Shown here piece by piece: positions 1-11,100 of a stretch of 64,000 nucleotides of DNA (the stretch's first letter is position 1; every line of letters starts with the position of its first letter). The DNA comes from Zonotrichia leucophrys gambelii (lineage: Eukaryota; Chordata; Aves; Passeriformes; Passerellidae). The stretch lies in NCBI RefSeq assembly GCF_028769735.1, contig NC_088178.1:8994001-9058000 (forward strand). The letters are read 5' to 3'. The position numbers and the translations under genes are program-made. A model generated the notes under the pieces. It had not been told where the DNA came from, did no database searches, and saw only the letters and a list, made by a program, of their open reading frames with translations.

Positions 1-3000
1 CCCGGGCCCGTGGCTCCGCGTTCCGTGCGCAGCATCCGAGCATCGCTCCGGGTCTGTGAGTGAGCACCGGCCCCGCAGCGTGCCGGGTCCTGTCCCGGCT
101 GTCCGTGCTGCGTGGGGAATTGGTAACCCACGGGCCGGTGCTGCTGCCGCGGCAGTAGTCATGAAATAAAGCACTACGTTAGTTAGGCACGACGCAGCAG
201 GTGGCTTATTATGAGCCTTGCATATTCCTCTGCCTCCTGCTCCCATCGGAGCGCTGGTAATTGGGGGGGGGGGGGGGGGGGAAATATGTATATTTTAGGC
301 GATTTAGAGAATAAGAGGAGGAACGGGGCAGAGTCTGCAGCTGGGGCGTCCAGCGGGCCGCAGCCCGAGCCGGGTTGGGCTTCTTCCTCAAAGTCGCAGC
401 GACAACAACCGTGGTGATTATGATACTAATAATTCTTATTGTTGTACCTTGGCGCAGATGGCGGCTGCTCTCTCAGGGAGGTTAAGAAGACAGCAAGTCC
501 CATGAAGGCCTCTCTCTCCCTGCGCTCTCAGCCGCTTTCTGGCACGCACACACAGACGGATTCAGCTGCCCCTGCCTCGGAGCTGCTCCCGCTTTTGCTC
601 GGGATGCCTTTAAACTTCCTGGTTGCCAGCGGATTTAACGAAACCTTGTTCTAAAAGCTCTCGCCATCCGAACCACGGAACAAGACGGGTTTGCAATGGC
701 CCCAGAGCTGGCACAGCAAGCCCTGCGTGATAAAAACTCATGGTCCCTGCCCTAAATCCACTCCTCCTGCAGAGACATACTAGGCTTTTATGTTCTCTAC
801 CAGAAGTACCCGCACAAACACACACACACCCCTGACCCACGTCCCTGGCCAGTTTCTCCAGGTGAGCCGCTGCTGTTGCGTGGGATGTGCCCTTTGCTGC
901 CCGGCCGCGCTCACGGGGAGCAGGGCACGACCCGCCGCGGCGCCCGGGCTGCCCACGCTGCCCACGCTCCCCAGCCCTGCCCGCGGGAGGGCGGGCGCGG
1001 GGCCTCCCCCCCGCCGGCCGGGACGGAGCCGGGGCGGGGAGAGATGCTCCCGGTGCCACCGCGCTGTTCCCCGGCTGCTGCCGAGCCGCCGGCCCGCCGG
1101 CGGAGCCAGAGCAGACCGAGACCCGCCGCTGTGCCCGGAGCGCACGGACGGACCCCCACCCGGCGGTGCGCACCCCGGCGGGAAGCCGAGCCCTCCCCGC
1201 TTCCTCCGCTCTCCGCCGGGGCTCCGCTGGCAAACTCCAAGGAAGATCATTAGCATCCCTTGCCTTTTTTTTTTTTTTCCAGATAGATTACCAAGCTGGC
1301 CACGTAGACCTGAGGGTCACATGGCTCAGGGGAGAAGGACAGAAACTGTCGCAGGAGTTAAGAGGAACGGGCAAACAAAGCCAAAGCGAGAAGTCATCTC
1401 GCGTGGCTGCTGCAGAAACAGCTCCCCGGCCCCAGGGTCCTCGCAGTGAGCTCCCTCCTGCGAGAGCCGCTCCGCCGGGGCCGGCGGGAGGCGCGGCCGC
1501 AGCCCCTCCGCAGCCCGGCCGGGAGCCGGCTCCTGCCTCCCCGCCGGCTCCCCGCTTCCCCCTGGGAGGAAGTACGAGAAATGACTCCCGACCCTATATT
1601 CTTCTATTGTTTTGAGCCGGTGGATCAATTGTCATCAGTACTGTCACCTAAGAAGCAATGATTCCGATTCATCTTGGCATCTGATTTTATTCTAATGGGT
1701 TAAATTGGGTTCACTTTTACAATTATCCCAGGTTTGACTGCGTAGTATTGCATGACAACTCACAGTTTCATCGGGTTTGGCAAAGCGAGGTTGCTCCATG
1801 AATCCGTATATCATATCACATCAGATCAGGCTGAAGTTTGCTGTTTAGCGACTCCATTTGAGAGGCTTTTTATGAAAGTGGGAAGGGTTGATGCAGCCCA
1901 TGGTTGGTTCAATGCGATTTGAAAAAAAAATGTGGAGAGATGGCAACAACCCGGGGTTTGCTGCTCAGCTGTGAATAAGCACAGAACGAAAAAAACGACG
2001 TGATGGGGAAACGCTCAGCTCGCTACAATATTTTTAACAGGCTCTCAGTCCTCGCCTTTTTTTAATTTCCTAATATGTTCTTTGCTTTATTAGTTTTATT
2101 TACAACCAGCTCCCCATTAACACCTCACCTGATTACTGAGGAGCTGAGACAGCTAATCAAGAAAATCCAGCAAGCCAGCCAAAATCGAGAGGTGGGATTT
2201 ATTTTTTTGCTTTCATTCAGTCTTCTTCTTTATTTATTTGTTTTGTTTTCGGAAATATTTCGAAACAAACAGTAAATAAAAGACAGGTATCAGTGCATAT
2301 TGGTGAAAGGTCAGAGGTTAGAAATTCACGTCAGTTCTGTATCAAAGGCTATGCAGAGGGCGGGAAGAGAGAGGGAGAGAAGGGAGGAAAAAAAATCTTT
2401 CCACCAAGCAGCTTGTTTATTTTAATTAACATAGGGATCCTCTGCTAGGAGCAAGGAACAACCTCCATCTACTGGCTAGATCATTGCGTCTCTTCTCCAT
2501 TCAAAACCCATCCCTCATCACTCATTAAGGAGGGTACAATTTTGGAAGAAGCTTCTAAGGTCTCAAGGTAAGCTCCTGCATGAGTCTTTGCTAGCAATGC
2601 AGCTATTTGGACCTCACGGATGTAATTTGCAGGGTGTTTCTTTGGCGTCGTTGTGTTGTTTGTTTGGTTGGGATTTTTGTTTTTTTTAACAACACAGAAC
2701 GGTATTTTCCCCAGGTGTATTCGCAGATAACATTTCATGCATCTATGTTTTAATCTAGAAAAATAGTTCAGCTTGGGAAGCCTGAGCCTTTCAGCTCATT
2801 TTTTTTTAAAATGCCCCTTCTTTTGTGCTTCTTTTATTTTTTTCTTTTTAAATGGAATGGCTTCTTTCACCTGGCTGTAATCCAGTCTGTAAGGGATTCC
2901 TTTTCGAAAGCAGCAAAATATGATCATTTCCAATGGCTTAATTACAAGCGGAGTGCAAATACGATTACAGCTAATACCAGACAGCTATGGAGCTGACAGT

Positions 3001-3587
3001 GCTGAGGTCCTGGGCGGTGAACAGTTTCATGTTAGACAATAATCTGCCTCTCCTGCTTTCTTCTGGCTATGTGATCACTTGTTTGTGGTCAGTCACAGCG
3101 CTTGGCTATGGAAGATATGTGTTTGGGATTACTGTGCAAAGCACCTAGTTGTTTCTTATTTAAAATATCATCTCCCTAAGCAGATGAATACGTGTCTTAA
3201 TTGACATGTTTTCAGATTATCGGGCGCTACAAGCACCTTGGAGGTTTGGGGAGTTTTAATCCTATGCCAGTTACGGTTAAAGCCACCGTGCGCTTGTGTC
3301 CCTGGCAGCGCCAGCCGCGGGCAGCCCGGCAGGGAGGAGAGGGGCTGGTGCCCGAGTCTGGCTGCCGTGCCCCGGCTTTAACACGTCCCTAGCACAGCGA
3401 TCCGAAAGTTGCTTTACGGAACACGCGAGAGGACTCATGGGAGGAGAAAGATGGTGATGGTAAAATACGTTTTATCTGACTCCGAAGTGGAATTTTAAAT
3501 AATGTATTTTAAAATAAAAAATAATTTTAAAATTTGAGATAAAATAAACGGCAACCTATTTGAATACTGAAAACTATATTAACTACA

Positions 3588-3626
3588 TTTGGTGCCACCA
3601 CCAAGAGATGTGGTGGTGGCACCAAA
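3588..3626. repeat. Perfect 15-bp inverted repeat (hairpin)
   Basis: The left arm at 3588-3602 (TTTGGTGCCACCACC) and right arm at 3612-3626 are exact reverse complements around a 9-nt loop. A second, outer 9-bp inverted pair lies at 3558-3566 and 3632-3640. It sits in an AT-rich stretch of the LHX9 upstream flank. No family was recognised. Confidence 0.85.
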
Positions 3627-4078
3627 AATTCTATTCAAATTTCCCTTCTTTGTGTCTAGATTGGTTGCAGTGCCTGCGGACTTTACAAACAGATGAGACT
3701 GATCATTAATAGCGCTGCACTCCACCACAAGCTCGTAGAGCAGAAAATAGCGTTAGGATTTAAAAATAGACCTGGCTTTAACCACCCGACTTGCAGGCAA
3801 CGGGATCGTAATCCTGTTGCTGTTATTACTACGCTCTTTAAATTTCTGGAAATGATTAAACTGGAAGTGTCTTGAAAAGTTCAGGTGCTGACGGAGAGGG
3901 TGTGAGGCTCTGGTGCCCTGCGGGGCGGGGGGCGGCCGGCCTGGGCAGTGCCCCGCGCCTGCAGCCGGACACGCCACGGCCTCAAATGCGGGCGGCGAAA
4001 TCCAAACCGCTTCTCCTCAAAGAACACCTCCTCCTCCTCCCCACCCCCACCCCCCGCCTGAGCACCCTCCCCCTTCTC

Positions 4079-4113
4079 CTAATTATTGTTGGTCAATTAT
4101 TAATTTGCATATA
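4079..4113. promoter_or_regulatory. Candidate homeodomain/SOX/POU site cluster
   Basis: Within 35 bp there are CTAATTATTGTT (TAAT and ATTGTT, SOX-like), then CAATTATTAATTTGCATA, containing TAAT cores and a perfect octamer ATTTGCAT at 4103-4110. The AT-rich island is flanked by GC-rich sequence. Motifs are seen directly; enhancer function is inference. Confidence 0.4.
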
Positions 4114-5159
4114 GACCTTGTCCTAAATCCTCCGAACTAAACACGAGATGGTTCACGCTGCGATGGGCTTTAGCCCGTAGCCCGTGGCCAGGGAGAGCGC
4201 GGGCTCGGCGGCTGAGCGGATGGCAGGGACCGCACGCTGAAACCTTCCCGGGGCACACGATAATTGCGGAGCTGGAAGGGGCTCCGGCAGCGCCCGCGGA
4301 GCTGCGGGCAGGGATGTCCGGGAGCTCTCCAGCCCTGCGTGGGCAGGCAAACGCTGTACCTGTGGAAACCTCCACGGCGATGTATCCCCCATCCTCCCCA
4401 TCAGCTCCCCGTTAGCTCGGGGAGTTCGGGTAGAGCCTTACAGAAAGGAAAAGACCCAGAGCGCCTGTCGCGTTACTAAAATATTCTGAATATTGCACAT
4501 CAGATATTCTTTCTCAAATGCTACGGCAAAAGGAGATAAAAGCGCCCTGAGATGAGAAACTGTCGTTTACAGGCAAAGTGCTAAAGCCGATGGATTCATG
4601 AGGGGCAGGCTCGTAGATTTGGATTTTAGGTTCCCTGTCGTGTTCTTTGTGAGCTTTTCTCTCCCCCACCCCCCAAGCAAACCAGCAAAACTGTACGGAA
4701 TCCCTCGTGCTATAATGGCAACCTCTCGCTACCAGCCTGCCTTAGAGCAGCGGAGCTCCAGTTCACAGCGAGGAATGAGATCTCAGGAACATTGAAATAG
4801 ATTTACCTTGATCTCCTACAGGCCTTTTGGAAACGGAGAAGTCACGTTTGATGCTAGCAACAAACTTTTAGTGTCCCTTTAGGTAAGAAGTGGTCTGCCA
4901 GCATTAGGATGTTAATCAGAAAACGCCTTGGAAACCCCTGGCCTCCTTTACTGGAGCAGCAGTAGCTAGTAGCGTATCCTTAACCGTACCTGATGGAGCA
5001 GAAAGAAAGGACCCTCTAATTAATTAAGTGTGTCTAACCGGAGGAGGCTCAGTCATTTCTGAGTTTTGTTATGAGTCTGCCCAATTACTCCTAACGGCGC
5101 CGTCGAGCTAAGGTAGAGACGGGAATTTAGCAAGCAATATTTTCCATGTCTCTGCCTTG

Positions 5160-6075
5160 GATGCTTTGACGCCGCACCTGCAGAGCGTTTCGGTGAGCCC
5201 GAGACAGCAAACGCGAGATAAGTGGGGGGAGAGGGCAGCGGTGCCCGCACCCGAGGCCCCCGAGGCGGGGGCACAACCTGCTCGGGGGGCACAGGATCCC
5301 CGCTTTATCTTCCGATGGGACCGGGCCCAGCGGCAGCCGGGGTCTTGCCCCAGACCCCTCCCCGCTCCCGGCGGGCACGATGAGTTTGGCGGTCCTCAGC
5401 CCGGCAGGGACGCGGTCACAGCGGGATGGCGGCGGCCCTTCCGAGAGGGCTCTGCAGGGCCGGCGGGGGTCGGTGAGGGTCCTGCCTGGCACACGCCGCG
5501 GTATCTTTGGCAACCCGTACGCCACGGGAAATGCAGACCATTTCCAGGAGAGCATATGCAACGTGAAACAGGGGCAGGGTGAGTTACCCCGACAACACAA
5601 CTGGAGGAGAATACAGAAAAATTTCCTTCGAAGGGGAAAACACCCAGAACAAACCTTGAACGTGCTTGTAGAGCGCAAAGACTATATTGCAACGATTAGA
5701 AACAAACTCGTCTCTAAGGGAGATGTTTTGACCTCTGTCGACAGCCATCGCTGCGATTCCTCGAGCCAGGCGGGCGCAGGCCGGCGGTACCTGCCGGGCG
5801 CAGGGCGAGCGGGGCGAACCCTCCCGCACAGGGGCTCGCCCCCGCCCGCAGCGCCGCCGCCCCTCCCTTCCCTTCCCTTCGCTTCCCTTCCCTTCCCTCC
5901 TCCCGGGCCGCTCAACAAAGCCGCCGGCCCCGCAACAGCGCTGGCCCGGGCCCCGCAGCCCCGCGGGGGAGCGGCCGCGCTCCCGGTGCCCGGCGGGGAC
6001 ACAGGGAGGCACCTCCGCCCGTCCTCCCGGGCAGCCGGGGCGTCACGGGAGGGAGGAGGAGGATTGGGGATCCCG
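5160..6075. promoter_or_regulatory. CpG-island-like block
   Basis: This is a long GC- and CpG-rich stretch with many CCGG, GCGC and CCCGG words and a pyrimidine tract of CCCTTCC units at about 5864-5900. Its size and position 2-3 kb before the LHX9 start fit a CpG island of the LHX9 promoter region. Promoter activity is inference. Confidence 0.45.
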
Positions 6076-6939
6076 AGCGAATAGCTCCCGTATCCCGGAC
6101 TGAATCACCTTGTTTATTTTTCCTGATGTCTTATTGTGCTAATTGACTTGTTTTCTCCAAGGAAAGCCTATCTTTGCCTCCTCCTTCCCCACACACAGAT
6201 AATTTTTTTTTTCTTCCAGTCCGGGAGTGCTCCGCAGAAGACTATGGCTTCTGGAGGGATCTACCCTTTTTAAGGGAGATTCCCTCAGCCCTTTTTGAGA
6301 CTCGTTGGTTTTATGGCTATTACTCTCTTATTAAAACACACACATATATACAACACATTGATTCCCATCCAAAAGGGCTAATTACATTACTTACAGTAAA
6401 TAGCAGCCCTGCTGTCCAGGGTCTAGTGTGCCAACAGAGAAAAAAAATCCCGGCTTATTTCACTTGATTGACTTCATCTTTGTGTGAAATTGTGTTTTAT
6501 GAGCTGTATTCTGGCACTCGGAGGAATGTAACAACATTCAATCTGCAAATAACATTAATTTTAGCTACTTAGGGGGAAAGAGAGGGGAGGAAACTTGCTG
6601 CCTGAATCTTGGGTTACATGGAAGAGGTGACTCGAGGAGCCCCTGAGGATGTCTCTGGGATGCTTTGGAAAGGAAGTGGGGGCTGGGGTACTTCTTTCAC
6701 TAGTCGCGCTAGGGTTTGGTGAGGAGTGTTCCCCAGGGAGCAGGGAGCGCAGGACTGCCGCCAGGAAGATCCTTCAGTAGGGATCGAGGTGTCAGGAAAC
6801 AGCCAGCAGCTGTTTCAGGGGAAGGCAAGGAAGAGTGGTGTGAAAAGTAAGTAGGAAAACGGGGAACGGAGCGGAGGGAGAGCAGGCAGAGAGATTAGCC
6901 TGGAAGGAATGCATCGCCAGGTCCTCTGCACACAATGAT

Positions 6940-7430
6940 CGCTCGCAGCCCGCGGCCGGGGAGCGGGCGAGGGGAGAGGGTCCTGCTAGGGCATCCCCGC
7001 CCGGCCGGGACCGGCCCCGCGGAGGGGCCGCATCCTGCTGCGGGTACGGGCGGGGGCACCGCGGGGCAGCAGGGCGGGCAGCGCCCCGGGAAGCGCCCGA
7101 ACTGCCCGGGCCGCCCCTGCCTCCGCGGCTCCCCCCAAAATCAGCACCCTCGGCGGGCCCGGGGCGCGGGGAGCGCTGCGGCCGCTCCGGCCCGGCTCGC
7201 CTGCCCGGCACCGGCGCTCCTTTCCCTTCCCCCGCTCCCGCCTCTCTGGCCCGGCTCGGCTGCCCGGCACCGGCGCTCCTCTCCCTTCTCCCGCTCCGCG
7301 GCGGGGCCAGCCCGAGCGGCCGCCGAACGGAGGTTCCCGCGGCGCGGCCCGGGGGGAGCGGGGCCCCGGGGGGAGAGCGGGCCACCCTGCCCCTCGCCAG
7401 GCGCCGTCGCCGCCAACTCCCGGGACTCCG
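6940..7430. promoter_or_regulatory. CpG-island-like block nearest to LHX9
   Basis: Very GC-rich with dense CpG; it is the closest such block to the LHX9 start, about 600 bp upstream of 8020. It includes a 59-bp direct duplication (copies start near 7189 and 7248, with the shared core CTGCCCGGCACCGGCGCTCC). It is the best candidate for a promoter-proximal CpG island, but no initiation motif was identified. Confidence 0.45.
7189..7306 (+). repeat. 59-bp tandem duplication in GC-rich block
   Basis: Two adjacent copies with period 59 both contain GGCCCGGCTCG followed by CTGCCCGGCACCGGCGCTCC and a CT-rich end. There are a few mismatches. It appears to be a local duplication of GC-box-like sequence. 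Confidence 0.7.
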
Positions 7431-8019
7431 TGTTTGGGGGAGGTAATAAATCCCACCCCACCCACAGCCCCGACCGTAATGTTTGTCACTGCTTGCCCAT
7501 CACTAGGGGTTGAGAGGAGTATGACAGGTCTTTGTTGTCTGAATAAAAATCAGTGGCAGCTCAAGGGAGAGAACTCCTCCTACTAAATTATCAAAAATGG
7601 GCTGGCTTTAGTCTCTTAACAAATTGGACAGAGCTCCGGAAAGCAGCAGTCCCAAATCCAACCTACAGGCACTGGGAACTTTAAAGCAACCAGGGACTGC
7701 TGAAAATAGCACTTCTTTTTGCTTTCTTTGTATTCAAAACTATATCCTTTCCCGACTGATTCTACTGCCCCAGGTCCAAGTCTCTCCAGTCAGAAATCCC
7801 CAGCTCTCCAGAACAGTAACAGATCCTTTAGCTAGCTTTTATTATTTTATTTTTTAAACTAATTATTGTTACATTTTCTCCCCCTTGTTTATCTTCTGCA
7901 CATCTTCAGGAAGCCCTCAGTGCTTGCGCAAAGAGAAGCTCCTATTTGCAACCTCCCTCCCTGCGCTGTGCGCCTCGGTGTAAACATTTTGGATGATCTA
8001 AAGACTCTGGGGTCTGTAT

Positions 8020-8193
8020 ATGGAAATAGTGGGGTGCAGAGCAGAAGAAAATACTTGTCCTTTCCGTCCCCCAGCCATGCTTTTCCACGGGATCTCCGGA
8101 GGCCACATCCAAGGAATCATGGAAGAGATGGAGAGGCGATCCAAGACCGAGTCCCGCCTGGCCAAAGGGGGACAGATGAACGGCCGAGATACG
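8020..8193 (+). CDS. LHX9: LHX9 coding exon 1
   Basis: Codes for residues 1-58, from MEIVGCRAEENTCPFRPPA to MNGRDT. The start at 8020 is chosen because an in-frame TAA lies just upstream at 7999-8001 and the first residues match the long LHX9 isoform. A second in-frame ATG at 8077 (MLFHGISGG) is a plausible alternative start and is shared by all known LHX9 forms. The exon ends after ACG at 8193, followed by the donor GTAAGAAG; phase 0. The real transcribed exon extends upstream as 5' UTR, whose start I cannot fix. Confidence 0.95.
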
Positions 8194-11100
8194 GTAAGAA
8201 GGGCGCTGGTGCTCTTTGCGAGGGAATCCCTGCAAGTATGGACCCGCATCGGGACAGACCCTGACTTTGGGGAAGAGAAAGACGCTGCTTCCCTCTGTCC
8301 CTTCCCTGCCACCCCTTGCTTGTGGAACCCCTTCCGACATTCCCTGTAAACCCACCCGTACGCTGGGTGCTGTGCTGGCCGGGCTCGGTTGTACATTTGT
8401 CTAACCCATGTCGCTCTCTGGATTAGCGGGGAATCCGTTCCGAACCGTGGCAGGGACGGGGTTTCAGCCCTTGCGGCGGAGCAGCCTTTTGGCCCCGCGG
8501 CTGCCTGCGGCCGCTCTGCCCCTGCGAGCAGGGCTGCAGCCGGAGCTCCCGAGGTGTGCCTTATTTTTATTCTGCACTTCTGGCACCTCCTAAATTAAAC
8601 CTCAAACCGCGACTACTTACTTTCGTAACTGTCTTTGGTCTGAAATGTGTGATTGATACAGAGGCACCGCTCTCTCTGAGTGTTTTGCCGGCCGACTACT
8701 TTGCTTGGAAAGTAACATCTCCTCTTTACTTAGTCAAAGGACCAAAGTTTTCGGATATGTACTAAGGGATGGCGGAGAAATCGAGTGTCACGCTGCGCTT
8801 TGTGCAAAGCGAGATCTCCCTTTCTCCAACTTGTAGGGCTTCCGCCGATCGCGCACAAGACTTTGCACACAAAGTAACGGCCTGGAAAACTGCTTTAAGA
8901 TTTTGGGACTTAGGGTCCTTTACCCCCTCTCTTAAATAAACTCATGCTTTGTTACATGAGGATTTGCAATGTAAATTTAACTCACCTTGCCATTGCTAAA
9001 AAGGAAAGGGAGCGAGGAACACAACTTCAGATTGAAAAGTGAATGCAGAGTTGCCACCTTAAAACAGTTAAGACTTTAGAACAAGATGTTTGGGTTCCCC
9101 CCCGCCCTGTAACTTTATCAGCAAAAGCTGCCCCAAGTTTCATGGCCGAGCTTTTGTCTCCGCCGTCCCTCCATCTCCCTTTGTCCCGAGCGGCACTCCT
9201 CGTGGGGAGCAGATCAATGGGAACTCGCAGAAGTTTACTGAGAAAAAGATACTGGTTTGAGCTGAAACCAGCCCGTGCCACCGCTCTGCCCACGTCCCTG
9301 GCCGGGCTGGTGAGCGTTCATACTCGCTGCTCTTTACATTATCCACCTGTCTCCTTTCTCTTACTCCTGTTTTAAAAGGCCTATCTTTCTTTAGAGACGC
9401 GGTTGCAGTTCGTTTAAATACGGGTGAAAATTTGCCATAGAATGAGTGCAAGCCTGAACCCTCTGCCATAAACTTTAGGAACAGCAAACCGGTATTTTTC
9501 TACTTTAAAACGCTGTTCCTGTGAAGTTCGTTAAGATAACAACGCTAAAAAAACCGGGGAAGCCTCAGACTTTAAGTTCAGAACCTCAGAAAAGAATGGG
9601 CTCTGCTTTTCCTACTGCGGCCTAATCCGCTGCTTTCACGTATTGAAATGACACGAGATCGTAAGGAGAGGTTTACTGTGAATCACGGTAAACACTCTGC
9701 TGGCGGGGATGGTCCCGGTTCCCCCTTAAACTTCCCGCCGGGAGCCAGGAGTTTGGTTCCAGAGAGCCGAGCCTTTGTACGAGCCCCGGGCCCTGCGCAG
9801 GACCCGTCCCCAGCCCGGCCTGCCTGCCTGTCTTTCTCTCCCTGTCTCATCCCTTGTGGTGTGGTTGTTTTGCAGAACATGCCCCCCATGAGCCCCGAGA
9901 AGCCTGCTTTGTGTGCTGGTTGTGGAGGGAAGATCTCAGACAGATATTACCTGCTGGCTGTTGACAAACAATGGCACCTCAGGTGTCTTAAGTGCTGTGA
10001 ATGTAAACTGGCTTTGGAGTCAGAACTCACCTGCTTTGCCAAGGACGGCAGTATTTACTGCAAGGAGGATTACTACAGGTACAGCAATCAGTCCTCATGG
10101 GTTCAAAACACATCCCCTCAAAAGGCACTGTGAACAGAAACGTTCTTTTCTCCACACGGGCTTTCAAAGGTAGCTTTTCGCAGTCAGCGATTCCTTAATC
10201 CTTAGTCCCCTCAGAAAAGCCTCGCACGTTTCCGAACTGAACGGGCCGTCAGGGGACGCGCTGACTGAGCATGTGTGGCGGTGCACAAACAGGCGAAGGC
10301 TCTCCCGCTGCTCGGCGGTTTCCCTCCGTAAAGACCCGACCGAAATTCCCCTCTGGGCGCAGCCGGCCGGTTTTCCCGAGAGCCGGAGCCCGCCGCCCCG
10401 CCCAGCCCCGCGGCCGGGCCCGGGGAGCGGGCCCCGCTGGTCCGTGTGTTGCAGCTGTCCCGCTGGCCAGCGCCCCGCGGCTCCCCTCGTCTTGCCAGGA
10501 GCGCCAGGAGAGCGGGGCCCGATTCCCCCAGCTCGGCCCGCCCGGCCCCGAGCTCACGGGCAGCGGCGGGGCCTTCGCCAAAGTCCCGGGAGAGCGAGTC
10601 AGCTCGGCGGGGAGGGCGAGCCGCTCCCCTGGGACATCAGGGCCGGTTCCCTGAGGCTGTCCCGACACCGGGAGGGCCGGTGTCACGGGCATCCTGGGGC
10701 CGGGGGGCGCGACCCTGTCGGGGACAGGCTCCCTCACGTGGCCGGGAGGGAAGGCGGGAGGCACCGGGGCAAGCTCTGCCTTCGCCGTTCTAGTTGATGC
10801 CCACTTTTCTGTTTCCTTCAGAAGGTTCTCCGTGCAGAGATGTGCCCGCTGCCACCTTGGGATCTCAGCCTCTGAAATGGTCATGAGAGCCAGGGAATCG
10901 GTTTATCACCTGAGCTGCTTCACCTGCACCACCTGCAACAAGACTCTGACCACGGGCGATCACTTTGGCATGAAGGACAACCTGGTTTACTGCAGGGCCC
11001 ACTTCGAGTCCCTTTTGCAAGGAGAATACCCCCCTCAGCTGAGCTACACCGAGCTGGCTGCCAAGAGCGGAGGGCTGGCCCTGCCTTACTTCAACGGCAC

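Larger units (their letters stand above)
1..8019. other. LHX9 upstream flank and unresolved 5' UTR
   Basis: No protein-coding gene was recognised. CpG-rich, high-GC blocks lie at about 890-1240, 1440-1570, 3880-4020, 4180-4400, 5160-6075 and 6940-7430. They are separated by AT-rich segments with homeodomain-like TAAT sites, for example near 2040-2180, 4079-4113 and 7840-7870. This pattern is usual around a developmental transcription-factor gene. No convincing TATA box was found close to the coding start, and the transcription start cannot be placed. Open frames in the GC-rich blocks are compositional (Pro, Arg, Gly, Ala runs) and occur on both strands, so they are not called. A poly-G run lies near 264-281. 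Confidence 0.6.

Noticed and set aside
610..1615. Several overlapping long open frames on both strands near 0.6-1.6 kb
   Set aside because: They are Pro/Arg/Gly/Ala-rich, overlap on both strands and coincide with CpG-rich DNA where stops are rare; there are no domains.
6792..7513. Open frames of up to ~197 codons on both strands near 7 kb
   Set aside because: GC-driven absence of stops in a CpG-island-like block, including a 59-bp duplication.
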